64,000 bases of DNA from Pelosinus baikalensis (lineage in GTDB: Bacteria > Bacillota > Negativicutes > DSM-13327): the NCBI RefSeq assembly GCF_020819555.1, contig NZ_JAJHJB010000003.1, positions 172,915 through 236,914 on the forward strand, written 5' to 3'. Made by a program: the position numbers and the translations under genes. The notes beneath the pieces were generated by a model. That model ran no database searches and had not been told where the DNA came from. It saw nothing but the letters and a program-made list of their open reading frames with translations. Each line of letters begins with the position of its first letter. The first letter of the stretch is position 1. Positions 1 to 8,078 of the stretch are shown piece by piece.

Positions 1-78
1 AAAACTTCATTCTGAAAGAAAGCTGAAATTTAACGCTTTTTGTTAATCTGGTACACTGTTTGATCGTTTATAAATGCC

Positions 79-122
79 AAAAGACTTGATCAACGTTTTC
101 TAGAAAGTTGATCAAGTCTTTT
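79..122. terminator. Bidirectional intrinsic terminator
   Basis: A 16-bp perfect inverted repeat (arms 79-94 and 107-122) encloses a 12-nt loop. The plus strand continues in TTTTCTTTTATTT and the minus strand in a shorter T run. It lies just past the pduL stop and could serve both strands. Confidence 0.8.
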
Positions 123-132
123 CTTTTATTTA

Positions 133-708
133 CTACTTAATTATTTCAACTGTACAGCCATTTTTGCACATTGCTGCATTTGCTTCATCAGTGTCAATAT
201 GCATCTCCAAGCGGAAGTTTTCATGAACTCTTATTAATACATTATCAAAAGTCAAACCTCTTTCGCCGTCACAACGCACTTTGACAATTTCATTATCCTG
301 TACACCAAATTTTTGAGCATCATCAATGCTCATATGGATATGGCGCCCTGCAGCAATAACACCCTCTTCAAGAGTCACTGTACCTTTAGGTCCAACAACA
401 GTAATGCCGGCAGAGCCCTTTGTATCTCCTGACTCACGAACTGGAATGCCTATTTTAAGCTTTAAAGCATCTGTAAGAGCTATTTCCACCTGAGTTTGCT
501 TACGCACAGGTCCTAAAATTCGAACATTTTTAAAAGAAGATTTCTCTGTAACCAAATCCACTGTTTCATTAGCAGCAAACTGCCCTACCTGTAATAAGTC
601 TTTCTTAATAGTGAGCTGATACCCTTCTCCATATAAAATATCCAAATCTGCTTGGGATACATGGATATGTCTTGCTGAAATACCTACTGGAACTTTTGTT
701 TCTAACAT
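133..708 (-). CDS. pduL: Phosphate propanoyltransferase PduL
   Basis: PduL-type phosphotransacylase, which exchanges CoA for phosphate on propionyl- or acetyl-CoA as a step toward ATP by substrate-level phosphorylation. The two zinc-binding RHIH motifs of the family are present (His14/His16 near the start and His123/His125), in the usual tandem-barrel layout of about 190 residues. I start at the ATG at 708 because GAGGAG lies 10 nt upstream; a TTG six codons earlier would put that SD inside the gene. There are no microcompartment genes nearby, so this looks like a stand-alone housekeeping enzyme. It is followed by a strong hairpin terminator. Confidence 0.9.
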   Translation of the reverse strand: MLETKVPVGISARHIHVSQADLDILYGEGYQLTIKKDLLQVGQFAANETVDLVTEKSSFKNVRILGPVRKQTQVEIALTDALKLKIGIPVRESGDTKGSAGITVVGPKGTVTLEEGVIAAGRHIHMSIDDAQKFGVQDNEIVKVRCDGERGLTFDNVLIRVHENFRLEMHIDTDEANAAMCKNGCTVEIIK

Positions 709-785
709 GCTATAAACACTCCTCAAAAATAAATATATTTATAATATAGTTTATATTATACGCATAAAAAATTTCGGTAGAATAC

Positions 786-1136
786 TTATTCAATAATTTC
801 TGAAAAATACACTACAGTCACAGTATCACTTAATGTAAATGTCTTATCATAGATACTTTGTAAAAAGACCATCAAATCATCAACATTCGTAATTTCAGGA
901 TTCTCTCCTTGTAAATCTTCTTTTGTTAATTGAGATATGGGTTTAACTAAAACTCGATCAATAACAGCGGTATATATTTTCTTCTTTTGAGCAAAGCGTT
1001 TTCCAACTGTTACCCATATAATATCACCCTCATTGTATTTATGAGTTTTATCTCCGCGGCGAATGGTGCAAGTCTTACGCCTACAGATTAATTGGCTATG
1101 ATAATTGGATGAATAAAAATTTAAAGCACGCATCAT
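786..1136 (-). CDS. ASCH-domain protein, putative RNA-binding
   Basis: A 116-residue protein with the pattern of small ASCH-superfamily proteins: an N-terminal strand ending in the basic TCTIRRGDK segment, then GDIIWVTVG, and a C-terminal beta strand. ASCH domains are related to PUA domains and are thought to bind RNA, but no substrate can be named. The SD AAGGAGG stands 5 nt from the first of two adjacent ATG codons. It lies upstream of pduL on the same strand with a 77-nt gap, so co-transcription is possible. Family assignment is by motif recognition. Confidence 0.65.
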   Translation of the reverse strand: MMRALNFYSSNYHSQLICRRKTCTIRRGDKTHKYNEGDIIWVTVGKRFAQKKKIYTAVIDRVLVKPISQLTKEDLQGENPEITNVDDLMVFLQSIYDKTFTLSDTVTVVYFSEIIE

Positions 1137-1271
1137 TCATACCTCCTTAAAATAACTAATCCATTCCTGTTAGAATTATGTATTCGTGATATTTGGCTTT
1201 AAATCCTCTTTAAATCCTTTTGATTCGATTTAACTTATGAAAGAAAACTATGTTTTAAAACTTTTATTTGA

Positions 1272-1433
1272 CTAGTACAGCATCAACTTTAAAACTATAA
1301 ATATAGCGGCGAGGGGATATTTAGTAAAACAAGGAGAAGGAATGAAGCATACCGGACGTATTCCGATTGACACCAGCACAGGCTTACGAAAAATACCCCG
1401 ACACACACAGGATTAGGGTTGATGCTGAACTAG
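1272..1433. repeat. Inverted-repeat-bounded element containing a micro-ORF
   Basis: Two 16-bp arms (1272-1287 and 1418-1433) are reverse complements with one mismatch and enclose about 130 bp. Inside are a second complementary pair (GGGG with a bulged A then TATTT near 1313-1322, and AAATACCCC near 1391-1399) and a 24-codon plus-strand ORF. The right arm lies in the last codons of mtaD. It could be a small non-autonomous mobile element, a folded RNA closed by a 16-bp stem, or an unusual mtaD 3' end. No flanking target duplication is visible. Confidence 0.45.
1342..1416 (+). CDS. Candidate 24-residue basic peptide
   Basis: A 24-codon ORF opens with ATG 5 nt after an AAGGAG box and ends with TAG at 1414-1416, inside the inverted-repeat element. 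The peptide is basic (it contains GRIPIDTSTGLRK) and matches no family I know. It is convergent with mtaD and overlaps its stop codon. The SD and the enclosing repeats are the only evidence of function. It may be chance. Confidence 0.3.
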   Translation: MKHTGRIPIDTSTGLRKIPRHTQD

Positions 1434-2702
1434 GTGCCTGCCACGTCTATCAGCCTCATACATGAGCCGCTCTTCATCAATGGTCGTTAAACATTTGTTA
1501 TCTAATAGAATTTTACCATCCACCATTACTGTATGAACATCCCCAGCTCCAGCAGAATATGCTAGTAGTGATACCCTATCATGACGTGGATACCAGTGAG
1601 GAGCATGCATATTAAATAATGTAATGTCGGCTTTAAGCCCAGGTGCAATCCTACCCGCTACATTGCCAAGCCCCAAAGCCTGAGCACCATTAGCTGTAGC
1701 CATGCTTACTGCAGTATTAGCAGGTATCAATAATGGATCCAGAGCATGAACCTTATGTAACATAGCTGCTAATCTTAGTTCCTCCAGCATATCTAAATTA
1801 TTATTACTAGCAGCACCGTCGGTACCTAACCCTACGCATAACCCCGCTTTCAACATAGCAGGTACAGGAGCAACGCCACTTGCTAATTTCATATTACTTC
1901 CAGGATTATGAGCAACTCTAACATTTGCCTCTTTCATAAGAAGTATATCTGCATCCGATACATGCACACAATGAGCAGCTAATACGCCACATTCAAGTAC
2001 GCCCAGATCTTTCATTAATTCAATTGGCGATTTTCCATGCTTTTTTTTACATTCAACTACTTCTCCGAATGTTTCAGATAAGTGGATGTGAATTTCTGCT
2101 CCTAAACGTTGTGCCAGATTCGCCACTCGCTTCAAATATTCCGGCGGACAAGTATAAGGCGCATGAGGTCCAAGCATTACAGTAATACGACCATCAGCAG
2201 CATTATGATATTGTCGGAAAAAATCTTCACTTTCTATCAATGCTTGTTCACCATTTGGTGCTACTCCTGCCATACCTCTAGCTAATACAGCTCTTATACC
2301 ACTTTCAGCTACAGCTTCAGCTACTTGAGGCATGTGAAAATACATATCGGAAAAAGTAGTAGTACCTGATTTTATCATTTCTGCAATTGCTAATGATGTA
2401 CCCCAGTACACATCTTCAGCAACTAAATTTCCCTCAGCTGGCCAAATCTTATTCTGCAACCAATCCATTAGTACCATATCATCAGCATAGCTACGAAAAA
2501 GCGTCATAGCTGCGTGTGTATGTGTATTAACTAAACCAGGTATTGCCAATTTATTTGTGCAATCGATCACCTTGTCAGCGTGCCACTCAGCTGATATTTC
2601 ACCAAGCTGATGAATTAAGGTACCTTCTACTGCAATATCAGCTGACTTAACAATACCATCTGCACCTAATACTTCAGCATTTTTCAATAAAATTTTTGCC
2701 AT
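1413..2702 (-). CDS. mtaD: 5-methylthioadenosine/S-adenosylhomocysteine deaminase
   Basis: Amidohydrolase-superfamily deaminase that converts MTA or SAH to the inosyl product and ammonia. Visible metal-site elements are NTHTHAAMTLF (HxH at residues 61-63), IHIHLSETFGE, AAHCVH and LGTDGAASNN. At 429 residues the length is normal for the MtaD/SsnA group. The start is the ATG at 2702, 8 nt after a GGGAGG box; an in-frame ATG ten codons upstream has no SD. It follows ahcY on the same strand, so both the hydrolytic and deaminative routes for SAH are encoded side by side. Its last codons lie in the right arm of the inverted repeat ending at 1433. Confidence 0.88.
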   Translation of the reverse strand: MAKILLKNAEVLGADGIVKSADIAVEGTLIHQLGEISAEWHADKVIDCTNKLAIPGLVNTHTHAAMTLFRSYADDMVLMDWLQNKIWPAEGNLVAEDVYWGTSLAIAEMIKSGTTTFSDMYFHMPQVAEAVAESGIRAVLARGMAGVAPNGEQALIESEDFFRQYHNAADGRITVMLGPHAPYTCPPEYLKRVANLAQRLGAEIHIHLSETFGEVVECKKKHGKSPIELMKDLGVLECGVLAAHCVHVSDADILLMKEANVRVAHNPGSNMKLASGVAPVPAMLKAGLCVGLGTDGAASNNNLDMLEELRLAAMLHKVHALDPLLIPANTAVSMATANGAQALGLGNVAGRIAPGLKADITLFNMHAPHWYPRHDRVSLLAYSAGAGDVHTVMVDGKILLDNKCLTTIDEERLMYEADRRGRHLVQHQP

Positions 2703-2745
2703 TCTATCTTCCTCCCTTTTTGGCGCTGCCAATAATACTCTTCAT

Positions 2746-2806
2746 AAAAACGGTGCTATACTTATGTATAGCACAAGCATACTCCACTTGTAAGACTTCC
2801 GTTTTT
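2746..2806 (-). promoter_or_regulatory. Three-way-junction-like hairpin in the ahcY-mtaD gap
   Basis: On the minus strand an outer AAAAACGG/CCGTTTTT stem encloses two hairpins, ACAAG/CTTGT and the 9-bp GTGCTATAC/GTATAGCAC. The outer 3' arm ends in a T run about 45 nt before the mtaD start. It may be a leaky terminator after ahcY or a structured mtaD leader. It does not match a SAM or SAH riboswitch that I know. Confidence 0.5.
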
Positions 2807-2845
2807 ATTTAGCAATATTGAACCATCTAGAAAACACTCTTAGAT

Positions 2846-4087
2846 TTAAGCTTGTCCTAAATAAGCTTTCTGTTCATTTGATAAGGCATCGATTGACATA
2901 CCCAAAGCATGTAATTTAAGTCTAGCAACTTCAGAATTAACTTCATCAGGTAAATTATATACTTCATTTTTCATTTCCTTATGATTTTCTAAAATATGCA
3001 ATACCGCCAACGCCTGCATAGCAAAGGATAAATCCATAATTTCAGTAGGATGTCCATCGCCAGCGGCAAGATTAACCAAACGTCCTTCAGCTAATAAATA
3101 GATCTTGCGATCATCTTTCATAACAAATACTTCAATATTTTTACGCACTGTCCGTCGAGAAACTGCTAATTCTGCAAGTTCATCTTTATTAATTTCAAGA
3201 TCAAAATGACCTGCATTAGCCAAAACGGCTCCAGACTTCATAGCAGTAATATGTTCACCACGAATAACATTTTTGCAACCTGTTAAAGTCACAAAAATAT
3301 CACCATACTTTGCAGCTTCCGCCATGGTCATCACCCTAAAGCCATCATATACGGCTTCAATGGCTTTTATAGGATCAATTTCTGTAACGATTACATTTGC
3401 ACCCAATCCTTTAGCACGCATTGCTACACCTTTGCCGCACCAGCCGTATCCAGCAACTACAACGGTTTTACCTGTGACAGTAAGGTTAGTCGTGCGCATA
3501 ATACCATCCCAGGTTGATTGACCTGTACCATATCGATTATCAAATAAATACTTACAATATGCGTCATTTACGGCTACCATAGGGAACATCAAACGTCCTT
3601 CAGCTGCTAAGGATTTTAAACGTATAACACCGGTTGTAGTCTCTTCAGATCCTCCCAAGATATTAGATAGTAACTCACTTCGCTCACCATGAAGCAACGA
3701 TACTAAATCGCCCCCATCATCAACAATGATATCCGGCTTAGTATCTAAAGCTTTATGTAAAAACTTCTCGTACTCTTCATTTGTGGTATTATACCAGGCA
3801 AAAACCTTAATGCCTTCTTCCACTAAAGCGGCCGCTACATCATCTTGAGTCGATAATGGATTACTTCCAGTTACAGCAACATTTGCTCCTGCATTTCTTA
3901 GAACTAAGGCTAAATAAGCCGTCTTAGCTTCTAGATGCATAGTTATAACTACATTCTTACCACTTAAAGGTTTATTCTTTGACAGATCCTCATTTAATAC
4001 GTTCAACACAGGCATAAATTCTTTAACCCAATTAATTTTATCATGACCTTGTGATGCCAATTTTATATCGCGAATAATTGATTCCAT
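2846..4087 (-). CDS. ahcY: Adenosylhomocysteinase
   Basis: NAD-dependent enzyme that cleaves S-adenosylhomocysteine to homocysteine and adenosine and so relieves inhibition of methyltransferases. The Rossmann motif GYGWCGKG lies near residues 213-220, NDAYCKYLFDNRYGTGQS near 174-191 and HLEAKTA near 51-57. The usual GEET region reads GSEETTTG. At 413 residues it is the short bacterial/archaeal form. I choose the ATG at 4087, preceded by AAGGAG; in-frame codons further upstream overlap mtnA and lack an SD. It starts immediately after the mtnA stop, so the operon order is mtnP-mtnA-ahcY. Confidence 0.93.
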   Translation of the reverse strand: MESIIRDIKLASQGHDKINWVKEFMPVLNVLNEDLSKNKPLSGKNVVITMHLEAKTAYLALVLRNAGANVAVTGSNPLSTQDDVAAALVEEGIKVFAWYNTTNEEYEKFLHKALDTKPDIIVDDGGDLVSLLHGERSELLSNILGGSEETTTGVIRLKSLAAEGRLMFPMVAVNDAYCKYLFDNRYGTGQSTWDGIMRTTNLTVTGKTVVVAGYGWCGKGVAMRAKGLGANVIVTEIDPIKAIEAVYDGFRVMTMAEAAKYGDIFVTLTGCKNVIRGEHITAMKSGAVLANAGHFDLEINKDELAELAVSRRTVRKNIEVFVMKDDRKIYLLAEGRLVNLAAGDGHPTEIMDLSFAMQALAVLHILENHKEMKNEVYNLPDEVNSEVARLKLHALGMSIDALSNEQKAYLGQA

Positions 4088-4088
4088 T

Positions 4089-5147
4089 TTACAGCACTCC
4101 TTTAATTTTTTGTTGTAATGCAATAATTGCCTCATGATAAGGTTGTTCCAGTACACCATATTCCGTTATAATTGTTGAAATTAAGGAATTAGGTGTGACA
4201 TCAAATGCAGGATTAAAAACTTCTACACCTTCTGGCGCTGTCAGAACTCCAGCAAACTGGGCTACCTCATCGGCATGTCTTTCTTCAATCGGAATATCCA
4301 GACCACTGTCCATAGTAAAATCAAAAGTAGAAACAGGGGCAGCCACATAAAAAGGTATATTATGTTCTTTGGCTAATACTGCCACACTATAAGTGCCAAT
4401 TTTATTCGCCACATCACCATTTAAAGTAATTCTATCGGCTCCAACGATAACAGCCTGTACCATATCTTTTTTCATAACCCAGCCTGCCATATTATCTGTA
4501 ATTAGAGTAACTGGAATATTTTCCTGCATCAATTCCCATGCTGTCAAACGAGCACCCTGAAGCAATGGCCTAGTTTCATCAGCAAATACCCGGGTAATCT
4601 TCCCTTCAGAGAAGGCTTGGCGAATTACTCCTAAAGCGGTCCCAAAACCAGCAGTCGCCAAGGCTCCAGCATTGCAATGGGTAAGAATCGATATGGGCTC
4701 ATTAAATAACTGAGCACCATATTGAGAAATCTTATGATTCATAGCGCAATCTTCACTGGCAATGGAAATAGCCTCTTTTTCTAAATCCTTTACCAAATCA
4801 ATAATATCTTTGTCACGATTCGCTTTATGAATAATAGACATCATTCTCTCAATTGCCCAAAACAGATTTACAGCAGTAGGTCTGGTCTGTCGTAATTCCT
4901 CGGCCACCCTCTCGATACTGGTCCCAAAGTCAGAATCATTACAAAGTTCCTTCGCTCCAAGAACCAAGCCAAATGCAGCCGCAGCACCAATAGCAGGAGC
5001 TCCGCGGACTTCTAACCTTTTTATTGCTTGCGCTACTCTTTGAAAGTTATGACATTCAATAAATTCAATACGATTAGGCAACAGGGTTTGGTCTAATAAC
5101 CATAGCGTACTATTTTTCCACTCTATTGTCTGCAACAAATTTATCAC
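4089..5147 (-). CDS. mtnA: S-methyl-5-thioribose-1-phosphate isomerase
   Basis: Isomerises methylthioribose-1-phosphate to methylthioribulose-1-phosphate in methionine salvage. Family signatures are RGAPAIGAAAAFGL near the start, HCNAGALATAGFGTALG carrying the catalytic Cys, and VGADRITLNGDVANKIGTY carrying the catalytic Asp. Its 352 residues are typical and separate it from eIF2B. SD GAGAGGTGATAA precedes the ATG. It is tightly packed between mtnP and ahcY. The rest of the classical salvage pathway (mtnB, mtnW/X, mtnD) is not in the window, so the fate of the product is unknown here. Confidence 0.93.
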   Translation of the reverse strand: MINLLQTIEWKNSTLWLLDQTLLPNRIEFIECHNFQRVAQAIKRLEVRGAPAIGAAAAFGLVLGAKELCNDSDFGTSIERVAEELRQTRPTAVNLFWAIERMMSIIHKANRDKDIIDLVKDLEKEAISIASEDCAMNHKISQYGAQLFNEPISILTHCNAGALATAGFGTALGVIRQAFSEGKITRVFADETRPLLQGARLTAWELMQENIPVTLITDNMAGWVMKKDMVQAVIVGADRITLNGDVANKIGTYSVAVLAKEHNIPFYVAAPVSTFDFTMDSGLDIPIEERHADEVAQFAGVLTAPEGVEVFNPAFDVTPNSLISTIITEYGVLEQPYHEAIIALQQKIKGVL

Positions 5148-5153
5148 CTCTCT

Positions 5154-5948
5154 TTATAATTTAAAACCACCATATTCTTTTAAAGCTTGTTGGCAGCTAC
5201 AGTCAGCTTCAAAATCAATACATTTAATAGTATTCATAAGGACTTTTTTTAGCTTTTCTGTATTCGCATTCATAACGTGAAACACTTCACCATAGGTTAA
5301 AGGCTGGGATGAAATACCTGCTGCATAGTTTGTTACCATAGCAATAGTCGCATAGCACATCTCAGCTTCACGAGCCAATACCACTTCCGGCACATTAGTC
5401 ATCCCCACCAAATGCCCACCAAACTTAGCGAACATACGAATTTCAGCTGGTGTTTCAAACCGTGGTCCTTCGGTACAAACATACGTTCCATAATTATGAA
5501 CCACAATGCCATTCTCTTGAGCAACTGCTAATATTTTTTTTCTTAAAGCAGAGCAATAAGGCGTTGTTAAATCCACATGAACTACTTTTCTTTTTCCACC
5601 TTCATAAAATGTACTTTTCCTATTTTTAGTAAAGTCAATGAATTGATCGATTAAAACAAAATCCCCTAACTTCATATCTAAATTCAAAGAGCCTACCGCA
5701 GCCGTTGCTAAAATTATTTTAACACCAATTTTTTTCATAGCCCAAATATTGGCTTGATAATTGATTAAATGTGGCGCAATCGAATGCTTGCTGCCATGTC
5801 GGGGAATAAAAGCGATACTCTTTCCTGCAAAATCACCAACTTTATAAGACACTGAGCCATAAGGCGTTAGGACTTCATCTTGCTGTACATTTTCTAAGAT
5901 ATTAGGATCATATACTCCAGTACCACCAATAATTCCTATATGTATCAT
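5154..5948 (-). CDS. mtnP: S-methyl-5'-thioadenosine phosphorylase
   Basis: Phosphorolyses MTA to adenine and methylthioribose-1-phosphate, the substrate of the next gene. The PNP/MTAP family 2 signatures are GGTGVYD at the N-terminus, RHGSKHSIAPHLINYQANI, GPRFETPAEIRMF and GMTNVPE. The start is set at the ATG at 5948, preceded by GGTGAG; an upstream in-frame ATG at 5963 has no SD. First gene of the mtnP-mtnA-ahcY(-mtaD) operon, with a recognisable promoter about 45 nt upstream. The enzyme might also accept inosine or adenosine; the family cannot be split on sequence alone. Confidence 0.9.
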   Translation of the reverse strand: MIHIGIIGGTGVYDPNILENVQQDEVLTPYGSVSYKVGDFAGKSIAFIPRHGSKHSIAPHLINYQANIWAMKKIGVKIILATAAVGSLNLDMKLGDFVLIDQFIDFTKNRKSTFYEGGKRKVVHVDLTTPYCSALRKKILAVAQENGIVVHNYGTYVCTEGPRFETPAEIRMFAKFGGHLVGMTNVPEVVLAREAEMCYATIAMVTNYAAGISSQPLTYGEVFHVMNANTEKLKKVLMNTIKCIDFEADCSCQQALKEYGGFKL

Positions 5949-5991
5949 ATTCTCACCAACCATTTCAATATAGCTTGCTACTATTTCTTCT

Positions 5992-6020
5992 ATTGTACTA
6001 TATAGTAGGCTTCACAACAA
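5992..6020 (-). promoter_or_regulatory. Predicted SigA promoter of mtnP operon
   Basis: On the minus strand TTGTTG (6015-6020) and TACAAT (5992-5997) are separated by exactly 17 nt, about 45 nt upstream of the mtnP ATG. It lies between the ppaX-like pseudogene and mtnP, so the methylthioadenosine operon likely has its own start site. Confidence 0.6.
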
Positions 6021-6033
6021 ACTACTAAATTTA

Positions 6034-6673
6034 TTAAACACCACAAATAGTTAATAACTCATGCATATTCTCTAAAGTAAAGTCTGGCGTCTCATGTAAA
6101 ATCATCTCCCATGATACGCGAGTCCAACGAACAGCGGCTGTCTTTACACCAGCTTGTTTAGCATTGATTAAATCAAACGGACTATCACCTACCATTAAGC
6201 ATTCTTCAAGTTTTATCTCTAATTGAAGTAAAGCTTTCTGAATTGGTTCCGGATGAGGCTTATGATTTTGACACTGATCTGCACCAATAATTACCGGAAA
6301 ATAGTTGATCTAAATTAAATAATGTTAGTCCATGCAACGTTGTTTTCTTTGTCTTTGAAGTAACGATAGCCGTTATAATACCGGCTTCATGCAATGCTCG
6401 AATGGTTTTTGCTACACCGCTAAAGATTTTAGTCATTTGATCATGATGAACTAGGCTATATTCTCGATAAGTCTGAATTAACTCCTCAACTTGATCTGGT
6501 CCATAATGTTCCATTGCACTCCTTAGTGTTTTTCCAAAAAACGCATGGATCTCCAGAGAAGTAAGCTTGCTATTATAATGTTTTTGAAAGGTATGTCTAA
6601 ATGCGCTGATAATTAGATCTGAGGTATCAAGAATTGTACCATCTAGATCAAATAAAACTGCTTTATATATCAA
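6034..6673 (-). pseudogene. PpaX-like HAD phosphatase, frameshifted
   Basis: The first frame (from a TTG at 6673) begins with KAVLFDLDGTILDTSDLI, the HAD motif I of PpaX/Gph phosphatases, and carries motif II near VTSKTKKTT. The reading then shifts near 6297-6302. The following frame, ending at the TAA at 6034, continues the fold with VIIGADQC, then NHKPHPEPIQKAL and MVGDSPFDLINAKQAG (motifs III/IV). A one-base change in the TTTTCCGG run would join them into about 213 residues, the normal length. Every catalytic motif survives, so a recent mutation or a base-calling error is as likely as decay. The start lacks a good SD. Confidence 0.75.
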
Positions 6674-6701
6674 TCAAGCACAATTTATATTCGTATACAC
6701 G

Positions 6702-6726
6702 AAAAGAAAAAGAGGCTCAAAGCCTC
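6702..6726 (-). terminator. Intrinsic terminator of the TIGR04086 gene
   Basis: Stem GAGGCT/AGCCTC (6712-6717 with 6721-6726) with a CAA loop. On the minus strand it runs into TTTTTCTTTTC. It lies about 30 nt past the stop at 6757. Confidence 0.75.
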
Positions 6727-6756
6727 ACGAAAATACATCTTAGATTTTACAAACGA

Positions 6757-7170
6757 TTACAAATTTACACCAACTAAACCGCCTAGTATTCCTACCGCAA
6801 TTCCAGCCATAAATTTGTTAGCTAATACAAATAGCGAAATGGACTCTTGGCTAATTTCCATACCAATACCTACAGAAAGTAAAACATAGATGATCCCAAT
6901 CACAACACCTATGATTAATCCTCTAGACTCGGCCTGCTGGGTAGCATATACACTACCAATAAAAATACTAACCATAGTTACCCCAACCATAACGTATTGC
7001 ATGTAATAATCAATGTATGTATTTTCGGTCACTAAGCTAATAATGGATAAAAAGAAGGTGCAAACCAATGAAACGATTATACTGACAAAAAAGCCTTTTC
7101 CTATCAACATAGCTGTTCCCGGTCCCTTGGGCGTAGTATTAAAACGTGTCTTACCAATACGTTTAGACAC
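6757..7170 (-). CDS. TIGR04086 family membrane protein
   Basis: A small integral membrane protein with four predicted hydrophobic segments (FFVSIIVSLVCTFFLSII, VMVGVTMVSIFIGSVYA, GLIIGVVIGIIYVLLSV, FMAGIAVGILGGLVGV) and a glycine-rich C-terminus. This is the layout of the TIGR04086 proteins common in spore-forming Firmicutes; function unknown. I place the start at the GTG at 7170, 8 nt after GGAGG; the TTG further upstream would put the SD inside the gene. It is a single-gene unit closed by the hairpin at 6702-6726. Confidence 0.75.
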   Translation of the reverse strand: MSKRIGKTRFNTTPKGPGTAMLIGKGFFVSIIVSLVCTFFLSIISLVTENTYIDYYMQYVMVGVTMVSIFIGSVYATQQAESRGLIIGVVIGIIYVLLSVGIGMEISQESISLFVLANKFMAGIAVGILGGLVGVNL

Positions 7171-7309
7171 AGAATTCCCCTCCCTCAAGTAGGTATTACT
7201 AGGATTGCTATTGTAAAATATGCAGTATAAAAGTAAATAATACCAATATTTATATATTTATTTATAATATTTCGATTTTGTTGCTAAGCTAATCACCATA
7301 TCCTATCTA

Positions 7310-8065
7310 TTATAACTTCCAACTTTTTAGTGTTTCCATAATCCCATAATTAGTCAGATCAAAATGAATGGGAGTAACTGAGATTTTGGACTTATTGATC
7401 GCAACAATATCGCTATCCGCATCATTTACATTCTCTACAACTTCTCCTCCCATCCAATAATATGTTCGTCCTCTAGGATCAAGGCGAGGCTCAAAAACAT
7501 TTGCATACTGCCTTACTCCTAGCTTGGTAATCGCTACCCCATCAATCTGCTCTGCAGAAAGAGCAGGTACATTTACATTTAACAAGGTATTAGAAGGTAA
7601 TGAGCGTTGAAAGATATCTTGCAGTAACTTTGCTGTAAATTCAGCCGCAGGCTTAAAATCGGAGGATTTCCAAGAGTCCAGTGAAACAGCCACTGATGGT
7701 ATCCCATGCAAAGATCCTTCGATTGCAGCGCTTACTGTTCCTGAATACAATACATCAGTGCCCAAATTAGGTCCATGATTAATTCCAGACACCACAAAAT
7801 CAGGTGTTGCACTGACTAAAGTTTCTAAGGCAATTTTCACACAATCAGCAGGGGTACCTCCAATACGCCAACCACAAAGCCGAGAATCACTAGCACAATA
7901 TTTATCTACTCGTATAGGGCTATGTACCGTAATAGCCTGACTAGCAGCACTTCGCTCGGCATCAGGTGCAACCACCACTACTTCCCCTATTTTCAAAAGT
8001 TCTTGCCAAAGAACCTGAATACCAGTCGCATCAATTCCATCATCATTGGTTAATAAAATACGCAA
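7310..8065 (-). CDS. surE: 5'/3'-nucleotidase SurE
   Basis: Metal-dependent nucleoside monophosphate phosphatase linked to nucleotide pool balance under stress. The family signatures are all present: LLTNDDGIDA at the N-terminus (metal-binding DD), APDAERSAAS, GGTPADCVKIAL and SGINHGPNLGTDVLYSGT. The likely start is a TTG at 8065 preceded by GGGAGG at 7 nt, giving 251 residues; longer readings would run back into queE. It lies 13 nt after the queE stop, as the last gene of a queD-queE-surE unit. Confidence 0.93.
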   Translation of the reverse strand: MRILLTNDDGIDATGIQVLWQELLKIGEVVVVAPDAERSAASQAITVHSPIRVDKYCASDSRLCGWRIGGTPADCVKIALETLVSATPDFVVSGINHGPNLGTDVLYSGTVSAAIEGSLHGIPSVAVSLDSWKSSDFKPAAEFTAKLLQDIFQRSLPSNTLLNVNVPALSAEQIDGVAITKLGVRQYANVFEPRLDPRGRTYYWMGGEVVENVNDADSDIVAINKSKISVTPIHFDLTNYGIMETLKSWKL

Positions 8066-8078
8066 ACTGATTCCTCCC

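Noticed and set aside
3273..3521. Plus-strand ORF inside ahcY
   Set aside because: Antisense to conserved NAD-binding coding sequence; no coding signal of its own.
5949..6033. SAM or SAH riboswitch upstream of the mtnP operon
   Set aside because: The ~85 nt leader holds a plain promoter and none of the conserved riboswitch cores.
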